DNA of 64,000 nucleotides, taken from contig NC_074719.1 in the NCBI RefSeq assembly GCF_947242115.1, forward strand, positions 37,538,012 to 37,602,011, written 5' to 3'. Positions 1-10,733 of the stretch are shown here, in pieces. The first letter of the stretch is position 1; every line of letters begins with the position of its first letter. Under the pieces are notes generated by a model, which saw only the letters and a program-made list of their open reading frames with translations, did not search any database and was not told where the DNA came from. Both the position numbers and the translations under genes were made by a program. This DNA is from Biomphalaria glabrata. Its lineage: Eukaryota; Mollusca; Gastropoda; Planorbidae.

Positions 1-370
1 CGAGCGAGACCAATCGATATAGTAGCCCTTAACACAGACCCATGACGTCTCCACTGACCACAGTTCTCCACGTCACAGGTCTGTGTTCAGGTCTACTAAT
101 ACGGTGGATCTTGGATTGAGAGACTCAAGTCCTCGCTTGTCGATGCGGTTGTCCGCAATGCAAGTGTGTCACCAAACAGGTCTTGATCACGTGGCTCCTC
201 AGGCCTGTCCAATCAGAATTCAGTGAGAAAAACACAATGACATTCGCTCTCCTCTTCCTCCCCACAGCAGGGTGGACCTTGAGACTAAGGACCTTGTCAT
301 CCCATCAACAATCAGACCATTGGGCCTCATGAAACCTGCTGGACTATTTGGAAAGAGAATCATCTACCAT

Positions 371-1182
371 GCGATCTCCAAAAGAATGGCCGAAGATCTC
401 CAAAGGAATTGTTAAAGATCTCCAAAAGAATGGCCAAAGATCTCCAAAGGAATTGTTAAGGATATCCAAAGGAATTGTCAAAGATCTCTAACGAAATTGT
501 CAAAGATCTCCAAAGGAATTGTCAAAGATCTCCAAAGGAATTGTTAAGGATATCCAAAGGAATTGTCAAAGATCTCTAACGAAATTGTCAAAGATCTCCA
601 AAGGAATTGTCAAAGATCTCCAAAAGAATGGCCAAAGATCTCCAAAGGAATTGTCAAAGATCTCCAAAAGAATGGCCGAAGATCTCCAAAGGAATTGTTA
701 AAGATCTCCAAAAGAATGGCCAAAGATCTCCAAAGGAATTGTTAAGGATATCCAAAGGAATTGTCAAAGATCTCTAACGAAATTGTCAAAGATCTCCAAA
801 GGAATTGTCAAAGATCTCCAAAAGAATGGCCAAAGATCTCCAAAGGAATTGTTAAAGATCTCCAAAAGAATTGCCAAAGATCTCCAAAGGAATTGTTAAG
901 GATATCCAAAGAAATTGTCAAAGATCTCTAACGGAATTGTCAAAGATCTCCAAAGGAATTGTCAAAGATCTCCAAAAGAATGGCCAAAGATCTCCAAAGG
1001 AATTGTTAAAGATCTCCAAAAGAATTGCCAAAGATCTCCAAAGAAATTGTTAAGGATATCCAAAGAAATTGTCAAAGATCTCTAACGGAATTGTCAAAGT
1101 TCTACAAAAGAATGGCCAAAGATCTCCAAAGGAGTTGTCAAAGATCTCCAAAAGAATTGCCAAAGATCTCCAAAGAAATTGT
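371..1182. repeat. 22-bp minisatellite array
   Basis: Tandem array of about 37 units built on a 22-bp core resembling AAAGATCTCCAAAGGAATTG plus two bases. Several unit variants alternate: one ending in a GGCC, one with GGATATCC, one with CTCTAACG. Marker variants recur 154 bp apart (7 units), most clearly between about 744, 899 and 1053, so there is a higher-order period. The period is not a multiple of three, so all plus-strand frames read permutations of one 22-residue lysine/serine-rich peptide. The short ORFs here are best explained by the repeat. Confidence 0.95.
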
Positions 1183-1619
1183 ATCAACCAAAAGCAAAAC
1201 CTTCAAGTTATTCCAACGTTGAATGAGCCACCAAAACTGTAACGGCTTTGTCGTTTCTTTGAACACATCTGGAGATTAATGGGTAGCTACTGTGTAAACG
1301 TCAACGTCCTGGCCAAGGTCTGTACGACGTGGCGACGAGCTATTGGTCTAAACTGCCCACAGGCAGTGACGTTGTAGATCAGTGTTGATGCCTTCTATAA
1401 CGAATTGTCTCGGTTTTCACCTCGTCCTCTACAAGATGAGTCATAGTCCGTCTTATGAATGAATGATGTCAATAAATTGTGTCTAGATCAGTTTTATCAA
1501 CAAAGGCGCTGAATGTCTTTACCTGCCTACTGCACTTGGAATTGCCTTCTGAGGTCACATTCCAAACATGTGAACATTCCATATCTAGACGATGACATGA
1601 CATGACAGTACAGAGAGAC

Positions 1620-1905
1620 TGCTTACCGCACGCTGTCGCTGGGCAGGGAATGTACCCAGTATGGGGGACGACTGTACGTCAAAAGCAATCTTTTTTTTGG
1701 TGAGCTGAAAGATGGTCGGCCTCTCCCCTCGGGAACGTGTCAAAGACCATTTGAAATTGTCGTGTAGAAATGTGCATCGCACTTGGAACCCTAAAGCCTG
1801 CAAAAGCGAACAAGAGCTCTCTTTTACCGGCTTGAAAGAACGATGAACACCTCGCATACACCATTCTGTCTGGCAGGGCACATATCGCGTATTGGTGACA
1901 ACCGT
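1620..1905 (+). mobile_element. LINE reverse-transcriptase tail fragment (zinc-knuckle-tail family, copy 1)
   Basis: Conceptual translation resembles the C-terminal tail of non-LTR retrotransposon polymerases of the FFGEL...RYKD type: a phenylalanine-rich FFGELKDGRP followed by ERVKDHLK. Only the tail is present and it is disrupted. A second related copy begins directly downstream and repeats the same block, with a poly(T) run in each. Confidence 0.6.
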
Positions 1906-2300
1906 ACGTCAAAAACAACCTTTTTTTTTTTTTTTTGGTGAGCTGAAAGATGGTCGGCCCCTCCCCTCGGGAACGCTATAAAGACCAGATTAGGGGCCAG
2001 CTTGCTTTAGCTGACATAGAAAAGAACAACTGACAGCAGGTGGCTTACGAACAAGACAGTTGATTTCTTAGAAAGGCCTTGGGATACACATTCAGACCAA
2101 AAGAAAATCCACTGCTGCGGACAGACGTGGACAATGATAAGATAACCTAAATGGACCACCAGAGGACAACGTAAAGTCTGTGCTGGTTGTGGCAAAATAT
2201 GTTGGTCGCAGCTGGGATTGTGAAGCCACGCGAAATGCTGCACTCATCAATAATCTTTGGATTAGAAGAAAAGCCTTATTATTATGTAAGTACTATGGGG
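1906..2300 (+). mobile_element. LINE tail fragment with C2H2-like end (copy 2)
   Basis: Second copy of the same LINE tail. It reads GELKDGRP...ERYKDQIRGQLA and, near 2176-2240, CAGCGKICWSQLGL, the single zinc-finger-like end of this LINE class. A stop interrupts the finger and frames shift, so the copy is dead. Related tails lie at about 20.9, 22.9 and 58.4 kb. Confidence 0.65.
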
Positions 2301-2399
2301 CTAGCGAGACACAGTTTGAGGATTTTATTTTGTTAAATAAATATTGCCAAATAGATATGTGACCTAAATCAATGTATAGGTATTAATAGCTAACCAATC

Positions 2400-3150
2400 C
2401 GGCTTTTTATTATTTTCCTTAGACTTTGCGTCATTTCGGGACTTTCCGAATGTAGCCAATTATCTGCGACTTGCAGAAATGGCTGCTTGCGTCATTCCGT
2501 AGTTCCTTGTACTCTCTAAACAAAATCTCTAATACAGTATTATATGTATAGTGTCTGGTACATTTCTTTATTTGTTGGAACTCCTTCAATGAAACTGTAG
2601 TGCAAGATGGAAACACTCAAGAATAAGTGAGTTTTTATTTAGACCTAATTGTTTGTACCCTTATCCTGTCCTATTATTTTGTAATTCTAAATATATAAGT
2701 AAAAAAAAATGTTAAGTAAATTATTTGAAATCTAAACGAAGTGTCATTCTTACAATAAGTGTGCATTTTTTTTTTCTGTCAACTGCAATAAAAACATGAA
2801 TGAGTCGAAAAGAATTAAACTTTGTGAATTTTACAATTAAAATTAAAATTATTTTAGATATACGACGACAACCTTTCTGTTTCGGTTTTTTTTTTAAAAA
2901 GCAAGGAAAAATCAATATTTTGAATTTTGTTTCTTTTACTTATTACGCCAAAACTCGGTAAATAGTAAATGTCACTAACTTTATCGTAGTGAAAAAAACC
3001 GTGTGCTTCTACTGCGAAAAGTGAATTATAGTTTGCCACAGGAGATACCTCACTTCAAAAAGTCATATAAAGTATAAATAATTCAAGTATTAAAGTTTGG
3101 GGTGGGGGGGGGGAGGGAAAAACTATCTCGGTGAATTTTAAATGTATTGT
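2400..3150. other. AT-rich intergenic stretch, nothing recognised
   Basis: Contains poly(A), poly(T) and a G-run near 3100 but no open frame with recognisable similarity and no clear repeat boundary. If the TNFR-like gene has upstream exons they could lie here, but none could be identified. Confidence 0.5.
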
Positions 3151-3430
3151 TTGTATAAAGTTACTTCGAAGCGGCGACCCATAATGGGAACTAATTCAGC
3201 TTATTCCACTATTTCAGTCAAATACAAGTTCTTTCCCTCGTTCAAGATACCAAACAAAATAATTCATGACCTATCGTTAATTTTTTTTTTAAATTGATTC
3301 TTGTGTTGTCAGAAAAAAAAAAAAGCAAAATTTGAGCTTGATCCGAGATTGGTTGTCGGAGACAAAAAACGTTAACAAACTTTGACCCTATCGGCAGAGA
3401 GTGAGTTGATGTAAGCTCTGTAAACAAAAC
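3150..3430 (+). repeat. Dispersed repeat R1, partial copy
   Basis: Shares with copies at about 24.2, 28.3, 33.2 and 45.2 kb a body containing a CAAGTACAA-TTTCCCT-GATACCAAACAAAATAA tract, then GATTCTTGTTTTGTCAG, then CTTGATCCAAGATTGG and a GTGTACAAAC motif, ending near an AAGCTTTGT. No terminal repeats or tRNA head are obvious in this body; the class is unknown. Confidence 0.6.
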
Positions 3431-3614
3431 ATCCTCGTTTTCTACAAATAAGATTTTGTGTTCTATATCATATCATCCCATTTATTGGCACCCTGGGATA
3501 CAGCATTCTGATTTGTAAATATCTCTTAACATTGTACTAGATCGTAGTTATATTTATCTGTAATTTGTTTTTTGTTTTTTTTTTACTGTCAAGTTTTTTT
3601 ATATCTACTTACAG

Positions 3615-4230
3615 GATTTATGCTGGGAGACTCTGGACTGTCATCCCCAGTGAAAAATTACCAGAGTTTGCGGTTGGGATTATTGTATTCTTGCTGTTTG
3701 TCTGTCATTACACGATGAATTCCTTTGGACACATGCATCTTCACCTGGAAGTCAAGTGTACCAAGGGATATTACTTGTATCGCTACGAGACCAACGAACA
3801 TTGTTTCCCTTGCCCGTCGGGGACATTCCTATCCGAAATACAACATCGCCGTAGCGAGTGTAAGCTGTGCAGGCAGCCCTTGACTTGCCACCATGAAAAA
3901 ACTCTGAGGATGTGTACTCCTGATTCGGACACCGTGATAGGCTGCGACAAGGGCTACTTCCGCTCCCCTAACAAAGACGGGAAGTGCGTCAGATGTTCAT
4001 CCTGCAGACGTGGCTACCACATAGCCAAGCCATGTGACTCTACAGGTGACACAGTTTGCTGCCCCGTGCCCGGGATGACCGTCATCGCGGAAAATTCCGG
4101 AAAAGTTCAGTGCGTCTTTCAGAGATATGAAATTATAGAAGTAACGAGCTCTTCCAATGATGTGTTCATGATGGACCGCAGAATCTTGAGACGTGAAAAA
4201 CTCAGATTAAAACATTTGAGAAAAGTTTAA
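3615..4230 (+). CDS. TNF-receptor-like cysteine-rich protein, probable last coding exon
   Basis: Open frame ending at a stop at 4228-4230. It encodes a hydrophobic stretch (IIVFLLFVC) just before a cysteine-rich region with the spacing of TNF-receptor repeats: one CRD from KCTKGYY to about VIGC, and a second from CDKGYF to about DTVCC. In the family such repeats bind TNF-type ligands outside the cell. No transmembrane helix or death domain follows; the tail is basic (RREKLRLKHLRKV), so a secreted or truncated form is possible. A pyrimidine-rich tract and ACTTACAG end at 3614, so the block is probably a spliced 3' exon. An in-frame ATG at 3565 lies inside that tract and is a less likely start; another lies at 3715. 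AATAAA follows at 4722. The exact orthologue is not recognised. Confidence 0.65.
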
Positions 4231-4721
4231 GTCTAACTTTAACCCACGTTTTAATGGATAAGAACAGGACAAAACGCTGTGGTCTACTAGAGCAGTTTAG
4301 CACTTTATGGGCCCATAATTTATTCTGTTGTTTGTGACATAAATGGGGTGCGCTAATAGGGCAGTTTAGCGCTTTATCTATCCATAATATGCTCTGTCGT
4401 TTGTGACTGAAATACAGTGGGCAAATACAAAGTTGAGCAGCTTTTAAAGTCAAAATTTGTTCAGACATTTGCGAGTATCTTTTAATCAAGCATTTCTTGG
4501 CAGGCAGCAAATTGCTTTGTTACAAATGGAAAAAATTGATGTTTTTATCTATACTGAATAATGAATGATAGTGTCAAGTTAAGGAAGGATGATAAATCAA
4601 TCAGTATGTGTACATATGTGTAAGCTTATTTGATGTTTGTGAAAGTAGCTTTGCTCCGTGACATACATTGGTGAGTAAGCTATAGCCTATAGTCCTAATG
4701 TTTGTACGTTTCTGTTTATGA

Positions 4722-4727
4722 AATAAA
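4722..4727 (+). promoter_or_regulatory. AATAAA polyadenylation signal
   Basis: Canonical hexamer about 490 bp after the stop codon of the TNFR-like exon, on the same strand, before the first SINE. The stretch 4231-4721 is therefore the probable 3' UTR; two similar short blocks around 4300 and 4360 repeat within it. Confidence 0.5.
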
Positions 4728-4775
4728 GTTGGTCGTTTAGGAGTTAATTAATTAATGTTTATCACATATAATAGT

Positions 4776-4938
4776 TTATGTAGCGTGGTGGCTAAGAACT
4801 ATACAATTATTTAGCTTCCGAACCGTGGGATCCCGAGTTCCAATCCTGGTTATGATTGGGACTTTAAATATCGGGTTTCTTAGGTCGCTCCTCAGTCCAA
4901 TAAATCTTAATGTGTACCTGACATACTTTGGGGAAAAG
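4776..4938 (+). mobile_element. tRNA-derived SINE, family A (5' part, split by a MITE)
   Basis: Degenerate Pol III A box (TGGTGGCTAAGAAC) and B box region (GAGTTCCAATCC), followed by the family body (GATTGGGACTTTAAATATCGGG...TCAGTCCAATAAATCTTAATG...TTTGGGGAAAAG). The body stops where a MITE begins at 4939 and resumes with GTAAAATGACC after it. Confidence 0.75.
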
Positions 4939-5454
4939 CATTGCCGACCTTAGACACAAGCAAACTAGGCAGCTGCCTAGGGCATCCGATTAGACTCAAC
5001 GACATTTTTTAGAAAAAAAAAATTGAGAAGCATGGTTCAAATCTCAAATATAGCAGAACTGTAAGGCTCTATGTATAATAGCTTAGCTCTCTAAGTCTCA
5101 ACCATGTTTTAATGTTTATTCGCGAATGTTTAGACTACACATGTTAGAAGACCGTTGTTTCTTCCTTTTGGTGAAATGTCGAAACATTATTTCTAGTCAG
5201 GTGATGATGAATCGTCCATAAAGCACATGATGTGCTATCGGCGCTATATGAATTCAACTTATTGCTTGATTTAGTTCTAGATGCAGGACGGTTGATAATA
5301 ATTCTGATAATTCAGTGCGTCTTTTTCGGTCTTTTTTTTCCCCGGTTCATTTAGGGACAATCTATTCACATCACCTAGGCCTCCCTATTCATGTCACCTA
5401 GAGCCTCTCTATTTGCTTCGACTAGGGCTTCCAATTATTCTAAGACCGGCCCTA
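4939..5454. mobile_element. MITE, CCGGCC-terminal family (inside SINE A)
   Basis: Ends carry degraded inverted repeats related to CAGGGCCGGCCTTAG (left GCCGACCTTAGA, right TAAGACCGGCCCT). Inner sequence beside the left end (CAAACTAGGCAGCTGCCTAGG) matches, inverted, the right end of the element at 18.6-19.1 kb. Flanking 8-mers GGGAAAAG and GGAAAGGT are an imperfect target duplication. No coding capacity; hAT-type by its kin at 17292-17728. Confidence 0.65.
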
Positions 5455-5499
5455 GGAAAGGTAAAATGACCATGTAAAATAAAAAAAAAGTAAACTTTC

Positions 5500-5738
5500 C
5501 CTTTCAGATCTTGCAATCTATGGGGCAGTTGATGTAAAGATCATCTGTTTCCGTGACCAAGGTTAACGAGGGCGTTTTTACATTTCCCTAACTAACGTCA
5601 GGTACCCATTAGAGCTGGATGGACTAGGAGGCGCCCAGAGATCCCGAAATTAAAAATCCAAATCTTCACCAGGATTCGAACCCGGGAATCCCGGTTAGGA
5701 AGCCAATCGCTATACCGCTCAGCCACCGCGCCTCCTGT
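5500..5738 (-). mobile_element. tRNA-derived SINE, family A
   Basis: Best-preserved head of this family. Reading the minus strand: GGCGCGGTGGCTGAGCGGTA (A box) and GGGTTCGAATCCTGG (B box), then a body with TTTCGGGATCTCTGGGCGCC, CTAATGGGTACCTGACG and a 3' part with GATGATCTTTACATC. Head and body order are those of a tRNA-derived SINE. Other copies lie at 4.8, 25.5, 36.4, 40.4, 43.6, 44.6, 47.5 and 50.4 kb. Confidence 0.9.
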
Positions 5739-5934
5739 TATGAACAAGTACTGTCTTTCAAAAGTTTGTCTTCCCATAATGTAAAAAAAAAACAAAAAAA
5801 AAAAAACTGTGATGTAAAGTTAATTGTAATGTAAGGATATGACGTAGCGGGTCAGTGTTCAGGCCTTCTGTAACCATTGGTCTCGTCACAGAGCACTGAT
5901 CTTGCTACAGCATGAGAGATTATCTACACAAAAG

Positions 5935-5976
5935 TAATAATAATAAATGTAATGATGATAATAATAATAATAATAA
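5935..5976. repeat. (ATA)n-type microsatellite
   Basis: Imperfect run of AAT/ATA trinucleotides with a few G interruptions. Confidence 0.85.
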
Positions 5977-6165
5977 TGGGGATATTAAATCAATGGGGAT
6001 GTTAAGCTAACTGTTGGAAGCTGACCCGAATGTAAATTTGATTTCAGTAATACAATACTTTTTCTTCCTATTAAATATAGGTATGTAGCCCCTAAACATT
6101 AACAGCCATTAAGTGTAGGCTTGTATGCTGTCATTGAATAATTAATTTGCATTTTTGTTTGCTGT

Positions 6166-6329
6166 ACCTCATTCACCAATCGTAAACATACAACATTGAG
6201 TTACGTGCTTCTCTATCTCTTGCAAAATTACAATTTATTCTAATCAACAATGGTTATCACGTGACAGTTTTTTTTCCCATTGTTTTATCAATAATATCAC
6301 GTGATCGTTCGTTTTGGTGAATGAGGTCC
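6166..6329. repeat. Inverted repeat with two CACGTG palindromes
   Basis: Perfect 14-bp inverted arms, ACCTCATTCACCAA at the left and TTGGTGAATGAGGT at the right, enclosing about 135 bp with two ATCACGTGA sites. It could be a tiny terminal-inverted-repeat element or a regulatory hairpin; no target duplication is clear. A TATATA and an AATAAAA follow within about 80 bp. Confidence 0.5.
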
Positions 6330-6474
6330 AGTGGTCGTTCGTGCCTATATATGTTTTGTACGGTGAATTTATTGCAATGCAACTCGTCACTACAGCTTTT
6401 AATAAAACTTGTTATCAGCATTTGAATATTTTTAAAAAATTAAGTTTGTTGATTTTTTTATGGACTTAAAAATA

Positions 6475-7406
6475 TAAAATAACTAGCCATATAATGCCCG
6501 CGGGTCTTAATTTGTGTATCACTATCGATATAGTCACTGAGAGTGTTTTGTAAACAATTAAACGAAATAATAATGCTATAAGTAAAGCGAATGCGGAATG
6601 CATAAATGTAAAAATAGTATGAATGGAGCTATCAAAATAGCTAATCGACCTAAATCCATTTTTTCAAATAAAAACCTTTGCTTGTAGGCCTACATAATTA
6701 AAAAAAATGAAATGAATAGACATTATTTAGATCTTGAGCTAGAAATAGATCTAGACTAATCTAGAGTTAAATATTGGCTTGGATAGAGTTAGTTTTTCGC
6801 GTGCGTGGAGGCTTCGCTCTGTGCATGCGTGACCTATTTTGTTAGATGTACGCGACTTCATGAATGGGACTATATAAATATATGTCAACACGGCTTCGCA
6901 GTTATAGCGAACGAATGTATGAAAAATGCTTTAAAAAAACAAATGTGAATGTTAATTTGATTAAAATATAAAATTAATGGACTATAATTAGTATGCTCAT
7001 GTGTTAAAGTATAAAACTATCTTTGGGAAGAGAAATTTAATTAGAGTTTTAGACCTAGGAATAGAGAGATGTGTAACATTTCGGTCTTGTCTAATGAAAA
7101 AATGTACGTCAGGAATTCTAAATTCGTAGATATAAGGAACGAATTTACGTAAAAATGCTTTTGAAACACAAATCTGAAGATTAATTTTTATTAAATAATC
7201 AAATCAAAATTTTGCATTTTCAAGGGTCAAAGTAAAAAACTATGTGCAAAGTGTAGTTTAAGAAAAATTAGATCTAGATGTAGATCCTTTCGATCTAAAC
7301 ATGGAAAAAATGACCTAGATCTATGAAATACTAATACTTTCATAGAGTTGGGCAACTTTTTTTTTTGAGGGTCTTTAGTTTGTTTTAGGGCTACTATACA
7401 TACGTC
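6475..7406. repeat. Unclassified older repeat, left part, with internal duplication
   Basis: Starts near ACTAGCCATATAATGCCCGC and holds two diverged tandem blocks of roughly 230 bp, each with GAACGAAT...AAAAATGCTTT...AAAACTAT. The likely right part lies beyond the LTR element at 10734-10860 (ATGCCAAGTTTTATCAAGATTGG...CGGTTTTGATTT), a motif typical of ends of invertebrate repeats. The LTR element apparently landed inside it. Class not determined. Confidence 0.45.
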
Positions 7407-7411
7407 ACGAT

Positions 7412-7596
7412 TGTTGACATTGTGTTTATGTGTATGTGTTTGTTATTAGTATGTAGAGTCATTCCCCTTGGTAAGAAAGTTCATATCAGAGTGTTGTGTG
7501 TAACCTCGTACTGTGAGGGTGTGTAAATAAATGGATTCTTGAATCTGGCGTTATAGTGTTGGCGTTGTATTATAGTGTAGCGTTTCTAGATTAACA
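7412..7596 (+). repeat. 5' LTR
   Basis: 185-bp direct repeat, TG...CA ends, with an AATAAA-containing part near its 3' side. It appears identical to the 3' LTR. Confidence 0.9.
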
Positions 7597-10543
7597 AGTG
7601 GTAGCAGAGCCTGTAAGTAAACGTATTTACTTAGTTGATCCTATTTAAAGTGATAATGACTACAAGAATTGAGATTCCATCCTTTTTGAAAGATATGCCT
7701 TATGAATTATATAAGAAAGAACTGCTAGCGTGGAATGAAATCACGGAGCTAAAGAAAGAGAAGAGAGCGATAGTCGTAGCCCTTTCATTACCACAAGGCA
7801 GTGAGTCAAGGATATAAGAGAGAAGGTATTTGAGCAATTAGAGCTGTCGGAGCTCAAGTGTCAGGAAGGTTTCGAGAATCTGTTAAAATTTCTTGACAAG
7901 AACTTGGCTAAAGAGACCTGGCAGACAGTATTGATAAATTTGATGATTTTGAAAACTTCAGGCAAAGTGAAAATCAATCCATACGTGATTTTATCTCAGA
8001 ATTTGACTAAAAGTATAGGAGATTAGAACAGAAACGAATGAAGATGTTACCTGAGATTCTGGCCTTCAAGCTGCTCAGAAAGGCAAGAATTACGCAAACT
8101 GAGAAGATGCTAGTTCTGACAGGTATGAACTTTGCTAACCGGGAAACGCTGTATGAAGAAGCAAAGGCATCTCTTAGAAAGTTCAAAGGAGAAGATAGTA
8201 AAGGGAAAAAGTTCGATGCCTGTATCAAACTTGAGCCAAGGTGTTTGTCTGAGAATGAGGAGGCTTTATGGGCGGCTGGCTACAAGAAACATGAAACGTT
8301 TAGCAGTTTGGGAAGACGAGGGGAACAACAGTTGAACCACAGCAGACGTGAAAACTTCAAGAGCTTTGAAAGACGAGATAAAGAGCAGTTGAAATCTACC
8401 AGCAAGCCGAAAGTGGAACATCATGAAAGTAGACTATATAAAGGTGGAAGTCACTTTAGAGGTGAAGGTCAAGTCAGAAACATTGCTCGAGATCAGTTCT
8501 CTCAAGCAAGAAAGAAAGGTTTAAACCCATTAGGTCGTGATGGAAATGTTTTGAGATGCTTATCTTGTGGGTCATATAGACATCTTTTGTCTAAATGTCC
8601 AGACAGCTGGGAGAACCTCACAGAAACTCTCAAAGTTGTAGAGGACGAAAAGGGAACTTGTCCGTTTACTGGAGAGATTTTACAACGAGGTTATGAGGGC
8701 AGTGCACGCTCCAGTAGAGCGATGAATTATTTTTATGATTGACAGTGGTGGAGAAATTCAAGGCTGACCTGCTTCTAGAATGTGCACGAATTTTGAAGCT
8801 ACACATGTGTAGTAGAGTTGCTAGTATAGTTTGGACAATACTCCAAGGTCACGCTCAACGAGTTATAATCATACTGTGTGTGTGTGGAGATTACTTTCAG
8901 TTCCTGTGACTGAAAAAAAAAAACAAAGTGAACACAACTGTGTCGAAATATTAGGCAGAATATTTTGACTAGGTGACCTTTGATCTAGCGACCAGAAGGA
9001 AACATCTGTGTGTTAGTCTGAGACAATGTGAATCTATCTGCTCTAGCCACAAGTTGCTGTGTATAGAGACATTGTTCCTTAACAACTGGCATTACTTTCT
9101 CGTATTGCCTTTGAGTCACTCTTGATTCATACGATGCGCATCAAGTTTGAAAACAGCACTGCAACTGAGCAGATTGTTAACAGTTTCTCTCCCCTCCCCC
9201 TGTACTGTTACCCCACTACATTTGATCAGACTGCAGAGTATTGTCAACATTTCTTTACCCCACTACATTTAACCTTCTTTGTGTGGGAAGAACGTTTTGA
9301 AACCTTGGTGTATGAAATTATGTGTATTTCTGGTGAATGCCTACAACACCAACAGAAAGATGCTATCCACACTTGCCACTGTTAACATCAATGTAACCAT
9401 CAGAGAATACAGAAATAGTGAAGAAGCAAGGTGGCGTCTGACAGTACAAGTCTTTTGGTGCGGCAGCTTTCCACCATAACATCCTCAGAACAATTGACTC
9501 CGTTCATGGCGTCTTTTAAGCCCTACATTCTTAGGATGTATGGCTCCATACCTAGTGTTTTAACCCCACCCCCTTCAATCCTCAGGACATTTTATTCTAT
9601 TCCTAGTCTTATCAACCCTATGTCGACAACCCATTTTGACTCCATTCTATGTGCATAGTTTGACATTTAGATAGTTTTCAACTTACAGCCAATGTTGGAC
9701 CGGATACGAAGGTACACCAATCGCCGTGATGAGTGACCAAGGCCCTGCATTACCAAACACCAAATAAGAATGCTGATCAGGTGAGATGGGCACATAAAGA
9801 AGACTGGCTGAAATCTCTGGCTGTTTCTTAGTAACAATCTTTTGTATATTGTGCAACATGATGCACAGTATTATTTTGCTCTCATTGTTATGATACTTGT
9901 TTTTAGTTTTAGTTTCGCTTGACACTAGTACTTTGCTTACGCTTCTCTGATACTTGTTCTTTTGTTTTCATTTTGTTCAAATTTTGAGCTATTTCTTGAA
10001 TGCACACACACTTTCAGAAGACGTACTACAATTAAGTTATTTCTCTCCAGAATACTCCTTTTACCATTTGACATATAGTTCTCAAATCTATTCATTTACA
10101 TGTGCAGGTCTAACATCATGTCATCTTATTGTATGCCATTGATATTCCTAGCCCACACTATTACATTATGCATACATACAATTTTGCTGTACACGTTTTA
10201 TTGAATGTAATGCTAAGGCAACTCTGTACATACCAGACAGTGCTACATTTCTTTTTTAAAGTTGACATTTTGTTTTTCTTTATTCTCTACACATTCTCCT
10301 TGATGTTTGAGAAGATTGAATTGTATGCAGTAGACAAGGACACTTGTAAAGTTTGCTATCTTTTTAAAAAATTATATTTCGAGGTAGTCAGAGGTCCTAT
10401 CACCTATTTTTGTTTCGTTATGTAGCCTATATGTTCAGTTTTACTTAGCCTTCAAAATACAATGATAGTTTGAAAGACAGGAAGAAATGAATGAAAGAAG
10501 AAACGAAAGAATGAAAGAAAGAAAAAAAAAAGATTGTAATTAA

Positions 10544-10728
10544 TGTTGACATTGTGTTTATGTGTATGTGTTTGTTATTAGTATGTAGAGTCATTCCCCT
10601 TGGTAAGAAAGTTCATATCAGAGTGTTGTGTGTAACCTCGTACTGTGAGGGTGTGTAAATAAATGGATTCTTGAATCTGGCGTTATAGTGTTGGCGTTGT
10701 ATTATAGTGTAGCGTTTCTAGATTAACA
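10544..10728 (+). repeat. 3' LTR
   Basis: Second copy of the 185-bp repeat, preceded by a purine-rich tract (about 10480-10531) and followed by target duplication ACGAT. Confidence 0.9.
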
Positions 10729-10733
10729 ACGAT

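Larger units (their letters stand above)
7412..10728 (+). mobile_element. LTR retrotransposon, gag-only, young insertion
   Basis: Two direct terminal repeats of 185 bp (7412-7596 and 10544-10728) begin TGTTGAC and end TTAACA and appear identical over their whole length. Both sides are flanked by the 5-bp duplication ACGAT (7407-7411, 10729-10733). TGGTAGCAGAG at 7599, two bases after the LTR, suits priming by initiator tRNA-Met. A gag-like region lies at about 7650-8740 and contains a CX2CX4HX4C zinc knuckle (CLSCGSYRHLLSKC). No pol, protease or envelope region was recognised in the rest. Ty1/copia affinity is suggested by primer choice, 5-bp duplication and gag style but is not proven. The element is broken (one or two breaks within gag) and non-autonomous; identical LTRs imply a very recent insertion. 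Confidence 0.85.

Noticed and set aside
519-1222. Several 60-codon plus-strand ORFs
   Set aside because: They are frame rotations of the 22-bp array.
5640-5738. tRNA-like A and B boxes, as in a tRNA gene
   Set aside because: No cloverleaf 3' half or discriminator end fits; the same head recurs with a common body at many places, so it is a SINE.
7635-7817. Short ORF near the LTR as a host gene
   Set aside because: It lies in the gag-like region of the LTR element.
9683-9925. Minus-strand 80-codon ORF inside the LTR element
   Set aside because: Antisense to the element and without recognisable similarity.
10129-10425. 98-codon hydrophobic ORF
   Set aside because: Inside the LTR element interior, composition-driven, no family resemblance.
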